NCBI GenBank assembly: GCA_043228905.1
Contig: JBHGNT010000008.1
Coordinates: 20,336,001-20,400,000, forward strand
DNA from: Azolla caroliniana
Taxonomy: Eukaryota; Polypodiophyta
Reading direction: 5' to 3'
DNA length: 64,000 bases
Numbering within the stretch: the first letter of the stretch is position 1; every line of letters begins with the position of its first letter. Below the pieces are notes generated by a model. That model worked only from the letters and a program-made list of their open reading frames with translations, did not search any database and was not told the DNA's origin. Shown piece by piece: positions 54,393-64,000 of this stretch. The translations under genes were made by a program, and so were the position numbers.

Positions 54393-54779
54393 ATAAGTAC
54401 CAAACATATGGATTATTTCCTCACCTTGCAATCAAGTAGAAGGACTGGGCCGCCTTAAATTGCGAGGCAACATCATCAGACCAAACCCAATGCAATTAAA
54501 GTTAACAACCAAGGACAATAAATTTGCATGGTGAAGCTTAAAACCATGTTCAACAAATAGTGTATCATGCTTTTTATCATCTAAAAATGTAGAATATTGA
54601 TTGCAATTGTAGTATTGTACATTGGTCATTGTAACTCACCATCTTCTCTCCAGTAGCAAATATGTACAAGTATTGTACATTGGTCATTGTACCAATGCAT
54701 TGATTGAACCTCATTTTGAACTTTAAACGTATAGTTCTCTGGAAAGTCAATAACAAATACTATAACATCTGGTGGTAAG

Positions 54780-55425
54780 TGACATGAAGTACACACTCCG
54801 ATGAACAATGCTCGGCCACAACCAACTTACAATCAAACACAGAAAACAGGAATGAATGCACGATACAATGGAGAGAAGAGTACACGGGATGTTAACGTGG
54901 AAAACCCAAACTAGGGAAAAACTACGGTAGCCCACAGACTGCAAACTATCATTATATCGTAACGTACAATAGTAAAGCACCGAGGCAACGACCTCGAGCT
55001 TGCTTTCTTCGCCACAAGCGGCGGTTACAACAGAGGCAACGACCTCTTCCTCTCTCTCTCTCTCTGTACACAGTTACGTGCTCTAATCTTGCACCAACAA
55101 GAATGACAACCCCCTATAGAAAAAAAAACTAAGTTTGCCCTAAGTCATATTTATACTAATATGACTTTTCGGCTATTTACAAATATAGCCCCGATGGACT
55201 CTCAGAATCATATTTACGAATATGTCCCTTCATCCGGTGAGCACTCCTCACCGGGCCTGCATCATCCAACGCTTGCCGGGCACACATCATCCGGTTCTCA
55301 CCGGGTCTTCACCATCCAGCTCTTGCCGGGTATTCTTCATCTGGCTCTCATCGGGTCTTCCGTTGTCGGGTACTCGTCAACACTGTTCTTCTCACTTCCC
55401 ATCCGAGGGGACCTGTCTCCTAACA
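54780..55425 (-). repeat. C2 3' LTR (646 bp)
   Basis: Plus-strand ends TGACATGAAG and CTCCTAACA. Contains the 40-bp CCGG units at 55240-55380. Inserted in or beside exon a of the transposase-like gene. Confidence 0.88.
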
Positions 55426-55544
55426 AACTCCCCCTTCACTCCGGCATGGGATGTCTTATTAGTCTGATCCGCTTTCGGCATGCATCCAGCTTGTCGGGTA
55501 TCAGTACTTTGGTCAGCATATCTGACCCAATTTGGTTCAACATA

Positions 55545-55750
55545 ATGCCTAGTGCCCTCTTTTATAGTGTTTTCAGGAGTAATCCTGAAGCTTCTAGAAT
55601 GTTCCAGAGAAATCTGGAATATACACTAATTTCCTATAATAAAATGTAAATGAAAATAATATTCTACGTATTACAATAGATGATCTAATGGTCAAGAGCT
55701 CGACCCATATAATCTAAGGTCATGGGTTCGAGTCTTGCCATATCATGACA
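55545..55750 (-). repeat. Truncated 3' LTR of the gypsy segment in C2
   Basis: On the minus strand the purine tract AAAGGGGGGATAG is followed by TGTCATGATATGGC at 55750. A TATA-like CTATAAAAGAG lies near 55570, just before the switch to copia sequence, so most of R and U5 appear missing. Confidence 0.6.
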
Positions 55751-56123
55751 CTATCCCCCCTTTAAAACGACGAGTGTCACAAGTCGTCTTGGATTGAGGA
55801 CCCGGTTTGTGTGGATATTGCCGATGGAAGTCTTCAAGAAGAGCACGAGCATTGGTCACATTCTCGATCGGTTCCCAAGTACGTTCGCTGGGACTATAGC
55901 ATAGCCAATCGACTAGATAGTAGAGCTTGTTGCGAACAATCTTGGAATCAAGGATGGCGGCAACCTTGTACTCCGGCCCATCTTCAAGTTCGATCGGGGG
56001 TGGAGGTTGGATAAGACGTCCTGGGATGGTGCTCTCGTGGTAGGGTTCGAGGAGAGAACTATGAAACACTGGATGTATCCAAAGTTGAGGAGGTAGATCG
56101 AGACGAAAAGCAACATCATTAAT
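55743..56123 (-). pseudogene. Gypsy integrase C-terminus and chromodomain
   Basis: Continues the frame of the 831-codon ORF after a single TAG at 56124 (IIG-stop-INDVAFRLDLPP). HPVFHSSLLEPY follows, then the chromodomain EYKVAAILDSKIVRNKLYYL with the aromatic residues and WEPIENV. Chromodomains direct integration toward particular chromatin, and their presence places the source element among the chromoviruses. Confidence 0.85.
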
Positions 56124-58619
56124 CTATCCAATAATACGGAAAGGACCTAATCGCCGATAATCCAACTTCTCACATGGGCGAGTAATCTTGATATGTCGTC
56201 GTAGCAGCCACACCCAATCTCCAATATTAAAACTGAATGGAAGTCGATGACGATCCGCGTAGACCTTGTGTCTTTGTTGAGCTTGCTGGAGATGAGTAGA
56301 TAAATCCGCTTGTATCTTGCATAACCGCTCCAAACGATCCTCCGCGGACGGATTTGTGGACACCTCTGGGGTTTCAAGTACACTCCACCGGGGGTGACAT
56401 CCCGTATAAGCATAAAATGGCGTAACTTTAGTGGATGCATGGATAGAGTTGTTATAGGCAAATTCGGCGAAGTGGAGAATATCTGCCCAGTCATCCTGAT
56501 GATAGCTGAGAAAGCACCGCAGATACTGCTCCAGTGTTTGATTTGTTCGTTCAGCTTGGCCGTCGGTTTGTGGGTGGTAGCTAGAGGAGAGGTTACAAGT
56601 AACCTTGAGCATGTTAAAAAGGTGCTTCCAGAATTTTGACACAAACTGGGGTCCACGGTCGCTGATGATATTATCGGGAAGTCCATGATACCGATATACT
56701 TCACGCATGACAATTTCGGCAGTGTCTTCACTGGAGATCTCCTTAGTACATGGCAAGAAATGAGCCATCTTCGTATATCGATCAACCACCGTTAGAATCG
56801 CATTGAACCCCTTAGAGACTGGAAGATCTGTGATGAAGTCTAGAGCAATGGATTGCCATGGCTTGCTTGGAATTGGTAATGGTTCTAATAAACCATATGG
56901 ATGATGCCTTGGCATTTTCGCTCTACAACATGTATCACAAGTCCGAACAAAATCCTCGACAAATTGTCGCATACAGGGCCACCAGAATGATCGTTGTACT
57001 AAATGTAATGTTTTAGTACTACCAAAATGCCCAGCTGTATATGTGTCATGACAGTTTTGTACTACTCGAAGGCGGCAAGAACCATTAGGAACATACAAAA
57101 GTTCTTTAAAGAAGAGTAATCCATCATGGTATTTGAATTGCCGATAGTCCGTACCTGGTGGTTGTGACTGTGAACACGACGCTCGAGAGGGATCAATTTG
57201 TGCTAGTATAGCTTGGGCGAACGCATCTGTCTTCAATTCTTCACGTATGGTATCGATAACGCGGGAATCCATAGGCATGTCAAAGATTTGTGTTGCTTGT
57301 AGTTGTGCCGGTCCCAAAATGACTTGTTTTTGGTTATCGAAAGCTGGCTCGCTGGGACGGGGTGCTAGATACGAACGTCGTGATAATGCATCTGCCTTCC
57401 CTTGGTGCCTCCCCGGACGATATGTAATTTTGAAGTCGAAACGCATGAGGAAGTGAGCCCACCGAGCTTGACGTCGATTCAATACACGAGCATCCTGAAA
57501 GTAGGCAAGATTCTTGTGGTCACTAAATACGGTGACTGGATGAGAGGATCCCTTGAGAAAATGCCTCCATTGCATAAAAGAATCCACTATTGCCAATAGC
57601 TCCTTATCATGAATTTCGTAGTTGATTTCGGCGGCGTCAAACTTGCGTGAGTGAAAAGCCACAGGATGTAGCTTCTCATCATTCCCATGTTGTGACAGAA
57701 TGCTCCCCAATGCAAAATCCGATGCGTCAGCTTCGATAATGAATGGTTTTTCCGGATCGACATGAGCTAGAATTGGAGCCGATGTAAATGCCTTTTTAAG
57801 ACTCTCGAAAGCCATGTCTGGTTTAGGGTCTCTTGCCGGTTGGGTCTGCTCATCGTAGAATCGATCCTTACCGGTCGACTCGGGGTTCATTATCTTCTTC
57901 TCCAACTCCCAGTCGGCGAGCGTCTTGTTCTCCATGAAGATAATATCTCGACTCCAGAATACCTTCTTGTCGACCAGGTCCCATACTCGGTAGCCGAACT
58001 CATCGTCACCGTAACCGGGGAATATGCATGGCCGGGTCTTCGTATCTAGTTTTCCTCTCCGGTCCTTAGCTACATGTACATACACAAGACACCCGAATAC
58101 CTTCAAATGCCGGTAGGACACTTTCTTACCGGTCCAGACTCCCTGTGGCGTGTCTCCGTCCAAGGGTACTGAGGGTGATCTGTTTATCACATATGCCGTC
58201 ATCGATAGTGCCTCAGCCCAAAACTTCTTGGGTAGTTTTGCATGCGCCAGCATACTCCGGACCCTCTCCATTATGGTCTGGTTCATCGTCTCGGCCAGCC
58301 CGTTTAGTTCCGGCGTCTTCGGCACGGTAAATTCGAGCCGGATTCCCTTCGAGCGACAATACTCCTCGAACTTCCCCCGGTATTCATCTCCGTTATCTAC
58401 TCGAACCGCCCTCAGCTTCCGGCCGGTTTCTCTTTCCACTCTCGCGTGGAGCTCTTTGAAGACGGATAACACCTTATCCTTCGTCTTCAACGGTGTGGCC
58501 CACAGCTTCCGGATGTGGTCATCTATGAACATCACAAAGTACTGCGATCTGGCATGTGACTTCGTGTCCACTTGACATACATCAGTATGCACCACCTCCA
58601 GTGGTGCATTACGTCTCAT
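56124..58619 (-). CDS. Chimeric copia integrase / gypsy RNase H-integrase ORF, 831 codons
   Basis: Residues 1 to about 260 are copia integrase and linker: TDVCQVDTKSHARSQYFVMF, VRVDNGDEYRG and ELNGLAETMNQT hold D, D and E, and the segment ends at DEQTQPARD. From about residue 263 the frame is gypsy: AFESLKKAFTSAPILAHVDP, RNase H (FIIEADASDFALGSILSQ, TVFSDHKNLAYF, KADALSRR). Then come an HHCC finger (TCDTCCRAKMPRHH) and a second integrase core with ALDFITDLP, IISDRGPQF and DGQAERTNQ. The join is in frame and no stop interrupts 831 codons. Upstream, TGA at about 58638 separates the copia GAG-pre-integrase. No RT is present in the ORF. Whether it is ever translated is unknown. Confidence 0.85.
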   Translation of the reverse strand: MRRNAPLEVVHTDVCQVDTKSHARSQYFVMFIDDHIRKLWATPLKTKDKVLSVFKELHARVERETGRKLRAVRVDNGDEYRGKFEEYCRSKGIRLEFTVPKTPELNGLAETMNQTIMERVRSMLAHAKLPKKFWAEALSMTAYVINRSPSVPLDGDTPQGVWTGKKVSYRHLKVFGCLVYVHVAKDRRGKLDTKTRPCIFPGYGDDEFGYRVWDLVDKKVFWSRDIIFMENKTLADWELEKKIMNPESTGKDRFYDEQTQPARDPKPDMAFESLKKAFTSAPILAHVDPEKPFIIEADASDFALGSILSQHGNDEKLHPVAFHSRKFDAAEINYEIHDKELLAIVDSFMQWRHFLKGSSHPVTVFSDHKNLAYFQDARVLNRRQARWAHFLMRFDFKITYRPGRHQGKADALSRRSYLAPRPSEPAFDNQKQVILGPAQLQATQIFDMPMDSRVIDTIREELKTDAFAQAILAQIDPSRASCSQSQPPGTDYRQFKYHDGLLFFKELLYVPNGSCRLRVVQNCHDTYTAGHFGSTKTLHLVQRSFWWPCMRQFVEDFVRTCDTCCRAKMPRHHPYGLLEPLPIPSKPWQSIALDFITDLPVSKGFNAILTVVDRYTKMAHFLPCTKEISSEDTAEIVMREVYRYHGLPDNIISDRGPQFVSKFWKHLFNMLKVTCNLSSSYHPQTDGQAERTNQTLEQYLRCFLSYHQDDWADILHFAEFAYNNSIHASTKVTPFYAYTGCHPRWSVLETPEVSTNPSAEDRLERLCKIQADLSTHLQQAQQRHKVYADRHRLPFSFNIGDWVWLLRRHIKITRPCEKLDYRRLGPFRIIG

Positions 58620-58631
58620 CGGAGACCTCGA

Positions 58632-60074
58632 TCAGAAGGAGGTCCGGTTTTGTTTACCAGCCAGACAGTCAGTGCACTTCTCCAAGTGCACGTTCTTCAC
58701 TGGAATGAGGTTGTCGTCTACAAGCCTCTTCATCCCCTTCTCGCTCATGTGACACAACCTCTTGTGCCACAGCTCACCGGCAGTGTCGGATGCTACGTTC
58801 ACTTCTTCCGGGTATAACCGGGCATTCATCAGATACAGCGTGTTTACCTTCCGGGCCCGAGCCACAATCAAGCTCCCTTTGCTGAACTTCATAACACTGT
58901 TCTGGATGCTACCCGTGTAGCCTTCATCATCTAGCCAACCAGCTGATATCAGGTTCAGACGAACCTCCGGAACGTGTCAGACATCCTTCAGCAGCAGCTT
59001 GCATCCGGTTGGTGTTGTCAACCACACGTCTCCTATGCCGACAATTTGGCATGTACCTTCATTCCCCATCCGGACACAGCCGTGATCACCGGCTGAGTAG
59101 GATGAGAAGTATTTCCGGTCCGGGGTAAGATGGAATGACGCTCTGGAGTCGACCACCCAGGTCATCTCGTCGCCGGCAAGGTTTAGCTCACTCTCCTCGG
59201 TGATGACCATCAACTCTTCTTCACTTGCTGCGATTGCCGTCATTCCCTTTCGGTCCGGCCCCCTCCGGTCTTTACCGTTTCGGTCCAGTGTCCACTTCAA
59301 ATCGGTACCGTCGGTTTCCTTGTCTTTTCGGAAGTGCCGACAGTTCTTCTGGAAGTGTCCCAGCTTGCCGCAATAGAAGCAAGTAGGCCTTTCCCTTGAC
59401 TTTGACCGTGTCCCCGACTTCTCCCAGTTCTGGGGACTACGATTCCTTTTTCTTCCGCGTTCTGATTCGGTAAGGAGCGCTTTGGAGTCGGAGCTCGTAT
59501 CCTTATCTTTCCGACGTGCCTCCTCATCTAGCAAGCTCGACTTCACTCTTGCTAGGGATAACCGTTTCCCTTCCGGCCCGGCGTTGCCCAAAGTGACAAC
59601 CAGCGTCTCCCAACTATCTGGGAGGAAACCGAGCAGGAGTAGCGCTAGTACCTCATTGGCGAGAGGTACTCCCAATGATGTTGCCTGGTGGATCAGACCC
59701 TGGAAGGAATTCATGTGCTCCACCATGCTGGAGCCATCTTGGTACCGGAGTCTTACTAGCTTCCGAAATACCAAAACCTGATTAACAACATTTTTGTTTT
59801 GAAACATAATGTTGATATTCTCCTAGAGCTCATGAGCCTTGCTCTCTTCATTGAAGTTGTTGTATAGACTCATGTCGATGAAGCACCGTATGTAAGCCGT
59901 TGTCTTCATGTGCATCACCTCCCATATCGTGGCATTGATTTTGTCTGGTCTCTTGTTCCCGAACTGAACCGGCAACCAAAGATCTTTAACCACAAGCATG
60001 TCCCTCATCCTCGACTTCCACACGGAATAGTTGGAGCCGGTGAGCTTGAACATGCCTCCCAACGATTCGTCCAT
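58632..60074 (-). pseudogene. C2 copia gag, protease and GAG-pre-integrase
   Basis: Gag starts at the ATG at about 60074 (DESLGGMFKLTGSNYSVWKS), is stopped by TAG after SKAHEL (59823), and continues from 59807. The CCHC knuckle CFYCGKLGHFQKNC is near 59370. The protease motif reads WVVDSRASFHLTP near 59150, with Arg in place of the Gly of the DSG active site. KDV is followed by TGA near 58977, then VPEVRLNLISAG and WHKRLCHMSEKGMKRL. The TAG and the TGA occupy the same positions as two stops in C3. Confidence 0.88.
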
Positions 60075-60106
60075 TTTCTGTGTCGAACCTCGCTCTGATA
60101 CCACTT

Positions 60107-60614
60107 TGACAGGAACTACACACTCCGATGAACAACGTTCGGCCACAACCAACTTACAATCAAACACAGAAAACGGTAATGAATGCACGACACAATGGAG
60201 AGAAGAGTACACGGGATGTTAACGTGGAAAACCCAAACTAGGGAAAAACCACGACAGCCCACAGATTGCAAACTATCACTATATCGTAATGTACAATAGT
60301 AAAGCACCGAGGCAACGACCTCGAGCTTGCTTTCTTCGCCATAGGCGGCGGTTACAACAAAGGCAACGACCTCTTCCTCTCTCTCTCTCTCTTTGTACAC
60401 AATTACGCGCTCTAATCTTGCACCAACAAGAATGACAACCCCCTATAGAAAAAAAAACTAAGTTTGCCCTAAGTCATAAATAAAAAAATGACACTCCTCA
60501 CCGAGCCTGCATCATCCAGCGCTTGCCGGGCACACATCATCCGGTTCTCACCGGGTCTTCCGTTGCCAGGTACTCCACATCCGGTTCTCACCGGGTCTTC
60601 ACCATCCAACTCTT
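60107..60614 (-). repeat. C2 5' LTR remnant
   Basis: Plus-strand start TGACAGGAAC at 60107. The U3 end is cut at about 60614 by the C1 LTR. Confidence 0.8.
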
Positions 60615-61289
60615 TGTTGAGAACTCGACGTTCCTTATGTCCGACGCTCGGCCACAACCGAGATTCTTTTCATACACAGAAAAACAGGTAATGAAACGCG
60701 ACACAAAAGAGGAGAAATGGTACACAGGAGGTATACGTGGAAAACCCCAAAATAGGGGAAAAACCACGGCAGCCCACAAGCTGCAAACTGTCACTATGCA
60801 GAAATATACAACAGTGAGATCACTGAGGCAACGACCTCGTGCTCTCAGATCTTCGCCACAGGCGGCGGTTACAACAGAGGCAACGACCTCGTCTCTCACT
60901 CTCTCTCTCTCTCTCTCTCTCTCTATACAATTACGCGCTCTGATTTCTTCTTGCACCAACAAGGAAGAATAATAACAAAAAAAAACGACAACAACTACTC
61001 GACTAAAAGTTTTCCCTAAGTCATATTTATACTAATATGACTTTTCGGCTATTTACAAATGTAGCCTCGATGGGCTCCATCCGGCTCTCTGCAGTCGGGT
61101 ACTCCCCATCCGGCTCTCCGTAGTCGGGTACTCCTCATCCGGTTCATACCGGGCCTACACCATCCGACTCTCCGCAGTCGGGTACTCCTCATCCGGTTCA
61201 TACCGGGCCTCGGCCTGTCGGCCTCGGCCGAGTTTGTTCGTCGGCATTGTTCTTCTACCTTCCCATCCGGAGGGACCTGTTTCCCAACA
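60615..61289 (-). repeat. C1 3' LTR (about 675 bp)
   Basis: Plus-strand ends near TGTTGAGAACTCGACG and TTTCCCAACA. Preceded on its sense strand by the purine tract AAGGGGGAG, which overlaps the pol stop codon. It has a TC run at 60899-60924 and three units of a variant CCGG/TCGGG repeat at 61070-61210. Confidence 0.82.
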
Positions 61290-61299
61290 AACTCCCCCT

Positions 61300-62811
61300 T
61301 CACTCCGGCATGGGGTGTCTTTTCAGCCCGATCCTCTTCCAGCATGCGTCCAGCTTGTCGGGTGTCAGCACTTTGGTCAGCATACCTGACCCATTCTCGG
61401 TCGTGTGGATCTTCGTCAGTGCGAACTCTTGGTCATCTACCCTTTCCCGGATCCAGTGATACCTCCGCTGGATATGCTTCGTCCGGGAATGGTAGGCCGC
61501 ATTCTTAGCAAGGTGGATGGCACTTTGACTGTCGCAGTAGAGTCGGTATTCCTCTTGCCGGATACCGAGCTCTCCGATGAAGTCCTTCATCCATAATATT
61601 TCCTTGCCGGCTTCTACAGCCACCATGTACTCCGCCTCTGTGGTTGACAATGCAACCGTCTTCTGCAGCCTCGACTGCCACGAAACAGCTCCCCCTGCAT
61701 ATGTCATCACATACCCGGATGTAGACCGGCTGGTATCCACATCAGCCGACATGTCCAAATCGGTGAAACTATCCAGTTGAGGTTTTCCGGAGCCGAATCG
61801 GAGACACATATTTGAAGTGCCCTTCAAATACCGGAGTATCCACTTGACCGCGTTCCAATGCTCCTTGTCGGGATTGCTCATAAACCGGCTCACCACTCCG
61901 ACTGCGTATCCAATGTCCGGTCGGGTACAAACCATTGCGTACATCAAGCTCCCGACGGCAGAGGCATATGGAATCTTCATCATATCTGCCTTCTCTCCTT
62001 TTGTATTCGGGCTTTGCTTGTCGTACAACTTGCAGTTTGCCGGAAGTGTCGATCCGACCGGTTTTGCATCTGACATGTTGAACCGGTGAAGCACCTTTGT
62101 CACATACTTCTCCTGTGACAACCATAATTGCTTCACTGACCGGTCCCGAATGATGTGCATCCCCAACATCTGTCTTGCCGGACCCAAGTCCTTCATTGAG
62201 AAGGTCCGGTTGAGAGCCTTCTTTAGCATCCGTATTTTTCCTTGGTCTCGTCCGACGATCAACATGTCATCCACGTACAGGAGGAGTATCAGGAAGTCCC
62301 CTCCTTCGAACTTCTTCACAAACACGCAGTGATCGGCCTGCGTCTTGTGGTACCCTTGATCGGTCATGAAGGAGTCGAACTTCTGATACCATTGCCGGGG
62401 AGCCTGCTTTAGTCCGTATAGGCTCTTCTTCAACCGGCATACTAGGTGCTCCTTCCCTTTCTCCACAAATCCTTCCGGTTGCTGCATGTAGATCTCCTCT
62501 TCGAGGTCGCCGTGAAGGAATGTCGTCTTCACGTCCAGCTGCTCTACCTCGAGATCCATGCTTGCTGCTATACTCAGCACCGTCCGGATGGAGGTCATCT
62601 TTACTACCGGGGCGAATATTTCGTCAAAGTCCACGCCCTTCTTCTGCTGGAACCCCTTCACCATGATCCTGGCTTTGTATCTCGGGGGGTTGCCGGCATC
62701 TCCCGGTTTCAACTTGAATACCCACTTGTTTCGGAGTGCCCGCTTTCCTTTCGGCAGCTCCACCAATTCGTACGTATGGTTCTCATGCAGGGAATCCATC
62801 TCATCCTGCAT
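61300..62811 (-). CDS. C1 copia reverse transcriptase and RNase H, 503 codons intact
   Basis: Reads QDEMDSLHENHTYELVELP at the start of RT. Then NKWVFKLKPGDAGNPPRYKA, the palm LDVKTTFLHGDLEEEIYMQQ, KKSLYGLKQAPRQWYQ and catalytic LLLYVDDMLIVGRD. RNase H shows SFTDLDMSADVDTSRSTSGY, ALSTTEAEYM, LYCDSQSAIHLA and the Arg/His block near the end. It stops with TGA at 61300-61302. No internal break. It begins inside the original polyprotein, downstream of a TGA near 62825, so the first Met is not a true start. Confidence 0.9.
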   Translation of the reverse strand: MQDEMDSLHENHTYELVELPKGKRALRNKWVFKLKPGDAGNPPRYKARIMVKGFQQKKGVDFDEIFAPVVKMTSIRTVLSIAASMDLEVEQLDVKTTFLHGDLEEEIYMQQPEGFVEKGKEHLVCRLKKSLYGLKQAPRQWYQKFDSFMTDQGYHKTQADHCVFVKKFEGGDFLILLLYVDDMLIVGRDQGKIRMLKKALNRTFSMKDLGPARQMLGMHIIRDRSVKQLWLSQEKYVTKVLHRFNMSDAKPVGSTLPANCKLYDKQSPNTKGEKADMMKIPYASAVGSLMYAMVCTRPDIGYAVGVVSRFMSNPDKEHWNAVKWILRYLKGTSNMCLRFGSGKPQLDSFTDLDMSADVDTSRSTSGYVMTYAGGAVSWQSRLQKTVALSTTEAEYMVAVEAGKEILWMKDFIGELGIRQEEYRLYCDSQSAIHLAKNAAYHSRTKHIQRRYHWIRERVDDQEFALTKIHTTENGSGMLTKVLTPDKLDACWKRIGLKRHPMPE

Positions 62812-62826
62812 GGCACTTAACCATTT

Positions 62827-63971
62827 TCAGCTGTGGGTGGCAACCTTCGCTTCTTCGAAGCTTTCCGGCTCCCCCTCATCGGTCAGCAGGACATGCTCTG
62901 CATCCGGAAATCTCCGGGGCGCCCTTCTCTCTCTGAGAGGATATCTACGTCTTCGGGCTTCGGTAATCGGTTCCTCCATTTTCTCTTCATCTGAATCCGA
63001 TTCGAGGTCTTGACCGGTTCCGGTCTCAGCTTCCTCTACTTCTTCTTCTGCCAGTTCGGTATCCTCACCGTAACCGGCTGGTTCCTCGAGTGCTAACCGG
63101 TCTCTTGCCGGTTGGGTCTGCTCATTGTAGAGTCTATCCTTACCGGTCGACTCGAAGTTCATTATCTTCTTCTCCGACTCCCAGTCGGCGAGCGTCTTGT
63201 CCTCCATGAAGATAATATCTCGACTCCAGAATACCTTCTTGTCGACCGGGTCCCACACTCGGTAGCCGAACTCATCATCACCGTAACCGAGGAATATGCA
63301 TGCCGGGTCTTTGGATCTAGCTTTCCTCTCCGGTCCTTTGCTACATGCACGTACGCGAGACACCCGAACACCCTCAGATGTCGGTAGGACACTTCCTTAC
63401 CGGTCCATACTCTCTGTGGCGTGTCTCCGTCCAAGGGTACTGAGGGTGATCTGTTTATCACATATGTCGTCGTCGACAGTGCCTCAGCCCAAAACTTCTT
63501 GGGTAGTTTTGCATGCGCTAGCAGACTCCGGACCCTCTCCATTATGGTCCGGTTCATCCTCTCGGCCAGTCCGTTTAGTTCCGGCGTCTTCGGCATGGTA
63601 AATTCGAGCCGGATTCCCTTCGAGCGGCAGTACTCCTCGAACTACCCCCGGTACTCACCTCCATTATCTGCTCGAACCGCCCTCAGCTTCCAGCCGGTTT
63701 TTCTTTCCCCTCTCGCATGGAGCTCTTTGAAGACGGATAACACCTGATCCTTCGTCTTCAGCGGTGTGGCCCACAGCTTCCGGCTGTGGTCATCTATGAA
63801 CGTCACGAAGTACTGCGCTCCGGCATGTGACTTCGTGTCTACTTGACAAACATCCGTATGCACCAACTCGAGTGGTGCATTACGTCTCATCGGTGGCCTT
63901 GGTCGGAAGGAGGTCCGGTTCTGCTTACCGGCCAGACAATCAATGCACTTCTCTAAATGCACGTTCTTCAC
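62827..63971 (-). pseudogene. C1 GAG-pre-integrase end, integrase and linker
   Basis: The integrase has TDVCQVDTKSHAGAQYFVTF, AVRADNGGEYRG with a TAG directly after (about 63641), and ELNGLAERMNRTIMERV. A one-base deletion near 63300 shifts the frame before IFLGYGDDEFGYRVWDP. An acidic linker (TELAEEEVEEAETGTG) ends near FPDAEHVLLTDEGEPESF. TGA follows ATHS near 62827, where C3 has CGC. Confidence 0.85.
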
Positions 63972-64000
63972 TGGGATGAGGTTGTCTTCTACAAGCCTCT

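Larger units (their letters stand above)
47810..54779 (-). pseudogene. Split, intron-containing transposase-like gene with TE-filled intron
   Basis: Three exons can be joined on the minus strand. Exon a (54640 to about 54768) encodes VIDFPENYTFKVQNEVQS. A 59-bp intron (54581-54639, GATG|GTGAGT...TTTTTAG) leads to exon b (54425-54580), with DDKKHDTLFV and WSDDVASQFK. A 5,668-bp intron (48757-54424, GCAAG|GTGAGG...CACCCAG) leads to exon c (47810-48756). Exon c has FGSGHGKGEHDGAG, NAHDVVEWL, a Cys cluster SCFCSMCLDE, and a C-terminal block VGDHFAVLK...YYIFVCKQG. Splicing joins LIAR to YFSLTN in phase. Block order resembles a family of uncharacterised transposase-like proteins seen in animals and some plants (memory only). 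One-base shifts near 54470 and 48725 and a TAG at 48641 disable it. C2 removed upstream exons. Confidence 0.6.
54780..60614 (-). mobile_element. C2, copia-bounded element carrying a gypsy segment
   Basis: 3' LTR at 54780-55425 and 5' LTR remnant at 60107-60614 share a private insertion CCCCCTATAGAAAAAAAAAC absent from other family LTRs, showing they belong to one element. The primer site (60092-60103, complement) abuts the 5' LTR, and the copia purine tract abuts the 3' LTR. Inside, right to left: copia gag, protease, GAG-pre-integrase and integrase to about 57830. Then gypsy RNase H, integrase, chromodomain and 3' LTR to about 55550, then the last 120 bp of copia pol. Copia RT and RNase H are replaced. 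Confidence 0.85.
61300..64000 (-). mobile_element. C1 copia element, 5' end outside the window
   Basis: Internal region from GAG-pre-integrase to RNase H, minus strand, with its 3' LTR at 60615-61289. It is the best preserved member of this copia family here: two stops and one frameshift were found in about 2.7 kb. Its 3' LTR abuts the truncated C2 5' LTR, so C1 inserted into C2. Confidence 0.88.

Noticed and set aside
55685-55745. tRNA-like A box (TGGTCAAGAG) and B box (GGGTTCGAGTCTTG)
   Set aside because: No consistent acceptor stem or seven-base anticodon loop can be folded. On the other strand the segment is the start of the gypsy LTR, right after its purine tract.

Overview
This is a transposon-packed stretch of plant nuclear DNA. 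One host gene is clearly intact and canonical: a two-exon secreted chitinase at 21875-23098 on the minus strand, with a TATA box, GT-AG intron and AATAAA signal. Almost everything else is LTR retrotransposon. The Ty1/copia elements have tRNA-iMet-type primer sites (TGGTATCAGAGC), and the Ty3/gypsy elements include a chromodomain lineage and a large three-ORF lineage. A piece of LINE and the remains of an intron-containing transposase-like gene are also present. The species cannot be named from sequence alone. A land plant with a large repeat-rich genome fits, and a non-flowering lineage is only a guess.

Layout, left to right. 1-424 is a copia LTR. 425-1830 is a gypsy integrase fragment. 1887-4117 is a gutted copia (C11, minus) cut by a second copia (C3, plus: 4118-4521 and 14407-18316). 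C3's 5' LTR was itself split by G1 (4522-14406, minus), a complete gypsy element. G1 has 421-bp LTRs differing at 2 positions, perfect GGGCA target duplications, open gag and pol frames, and a third ORF of about 971 codons after pol. 18317-20022 is the gag and 5' LTR of an older G1 relative, inserted next to a LINE fragment (20023-21010). Then comes the chitinase gene. 23100-31320 is old intergenic DNA with low-complexity tracts, two dispersed duplications (one with hevein-like coding remnants), and scraps of copia and gypsy.

31483-45870 is a second copia cluster: a solo LTR, a 5' fragment, then C7 (33621-39426, AAGAA duplications) nested in the leader of older C8, followed by C9. 46330-54779 holds decayed non-LTR coding sequence. 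The main item is a minus-strand gene with convincing splice sites, whose 5.7-kb intron contains a gypsy scrap, a 1-kb minisatellite and a copia (C10, ATAAG duplications) that lacks reverse transcriptase. 54780-60614 is C2, a copia-bounded element. In C2 the copia RT/RNase H has been replaced by a gypsy RNase H-integrase-chromodomain-LTR segment, producing one open frame with two integrase cores. 60615-64000 is C1, a nearly intact copia that cut into C2's 5' LTR.

The history is one of repeated nesting. The points that go beyond ordinary repeat annotation are the C2 copia-gypsy chimera, G1's third ORF, the split transposase-like gene, and copia elements that kept their LTRs while losing RT-RNase H.
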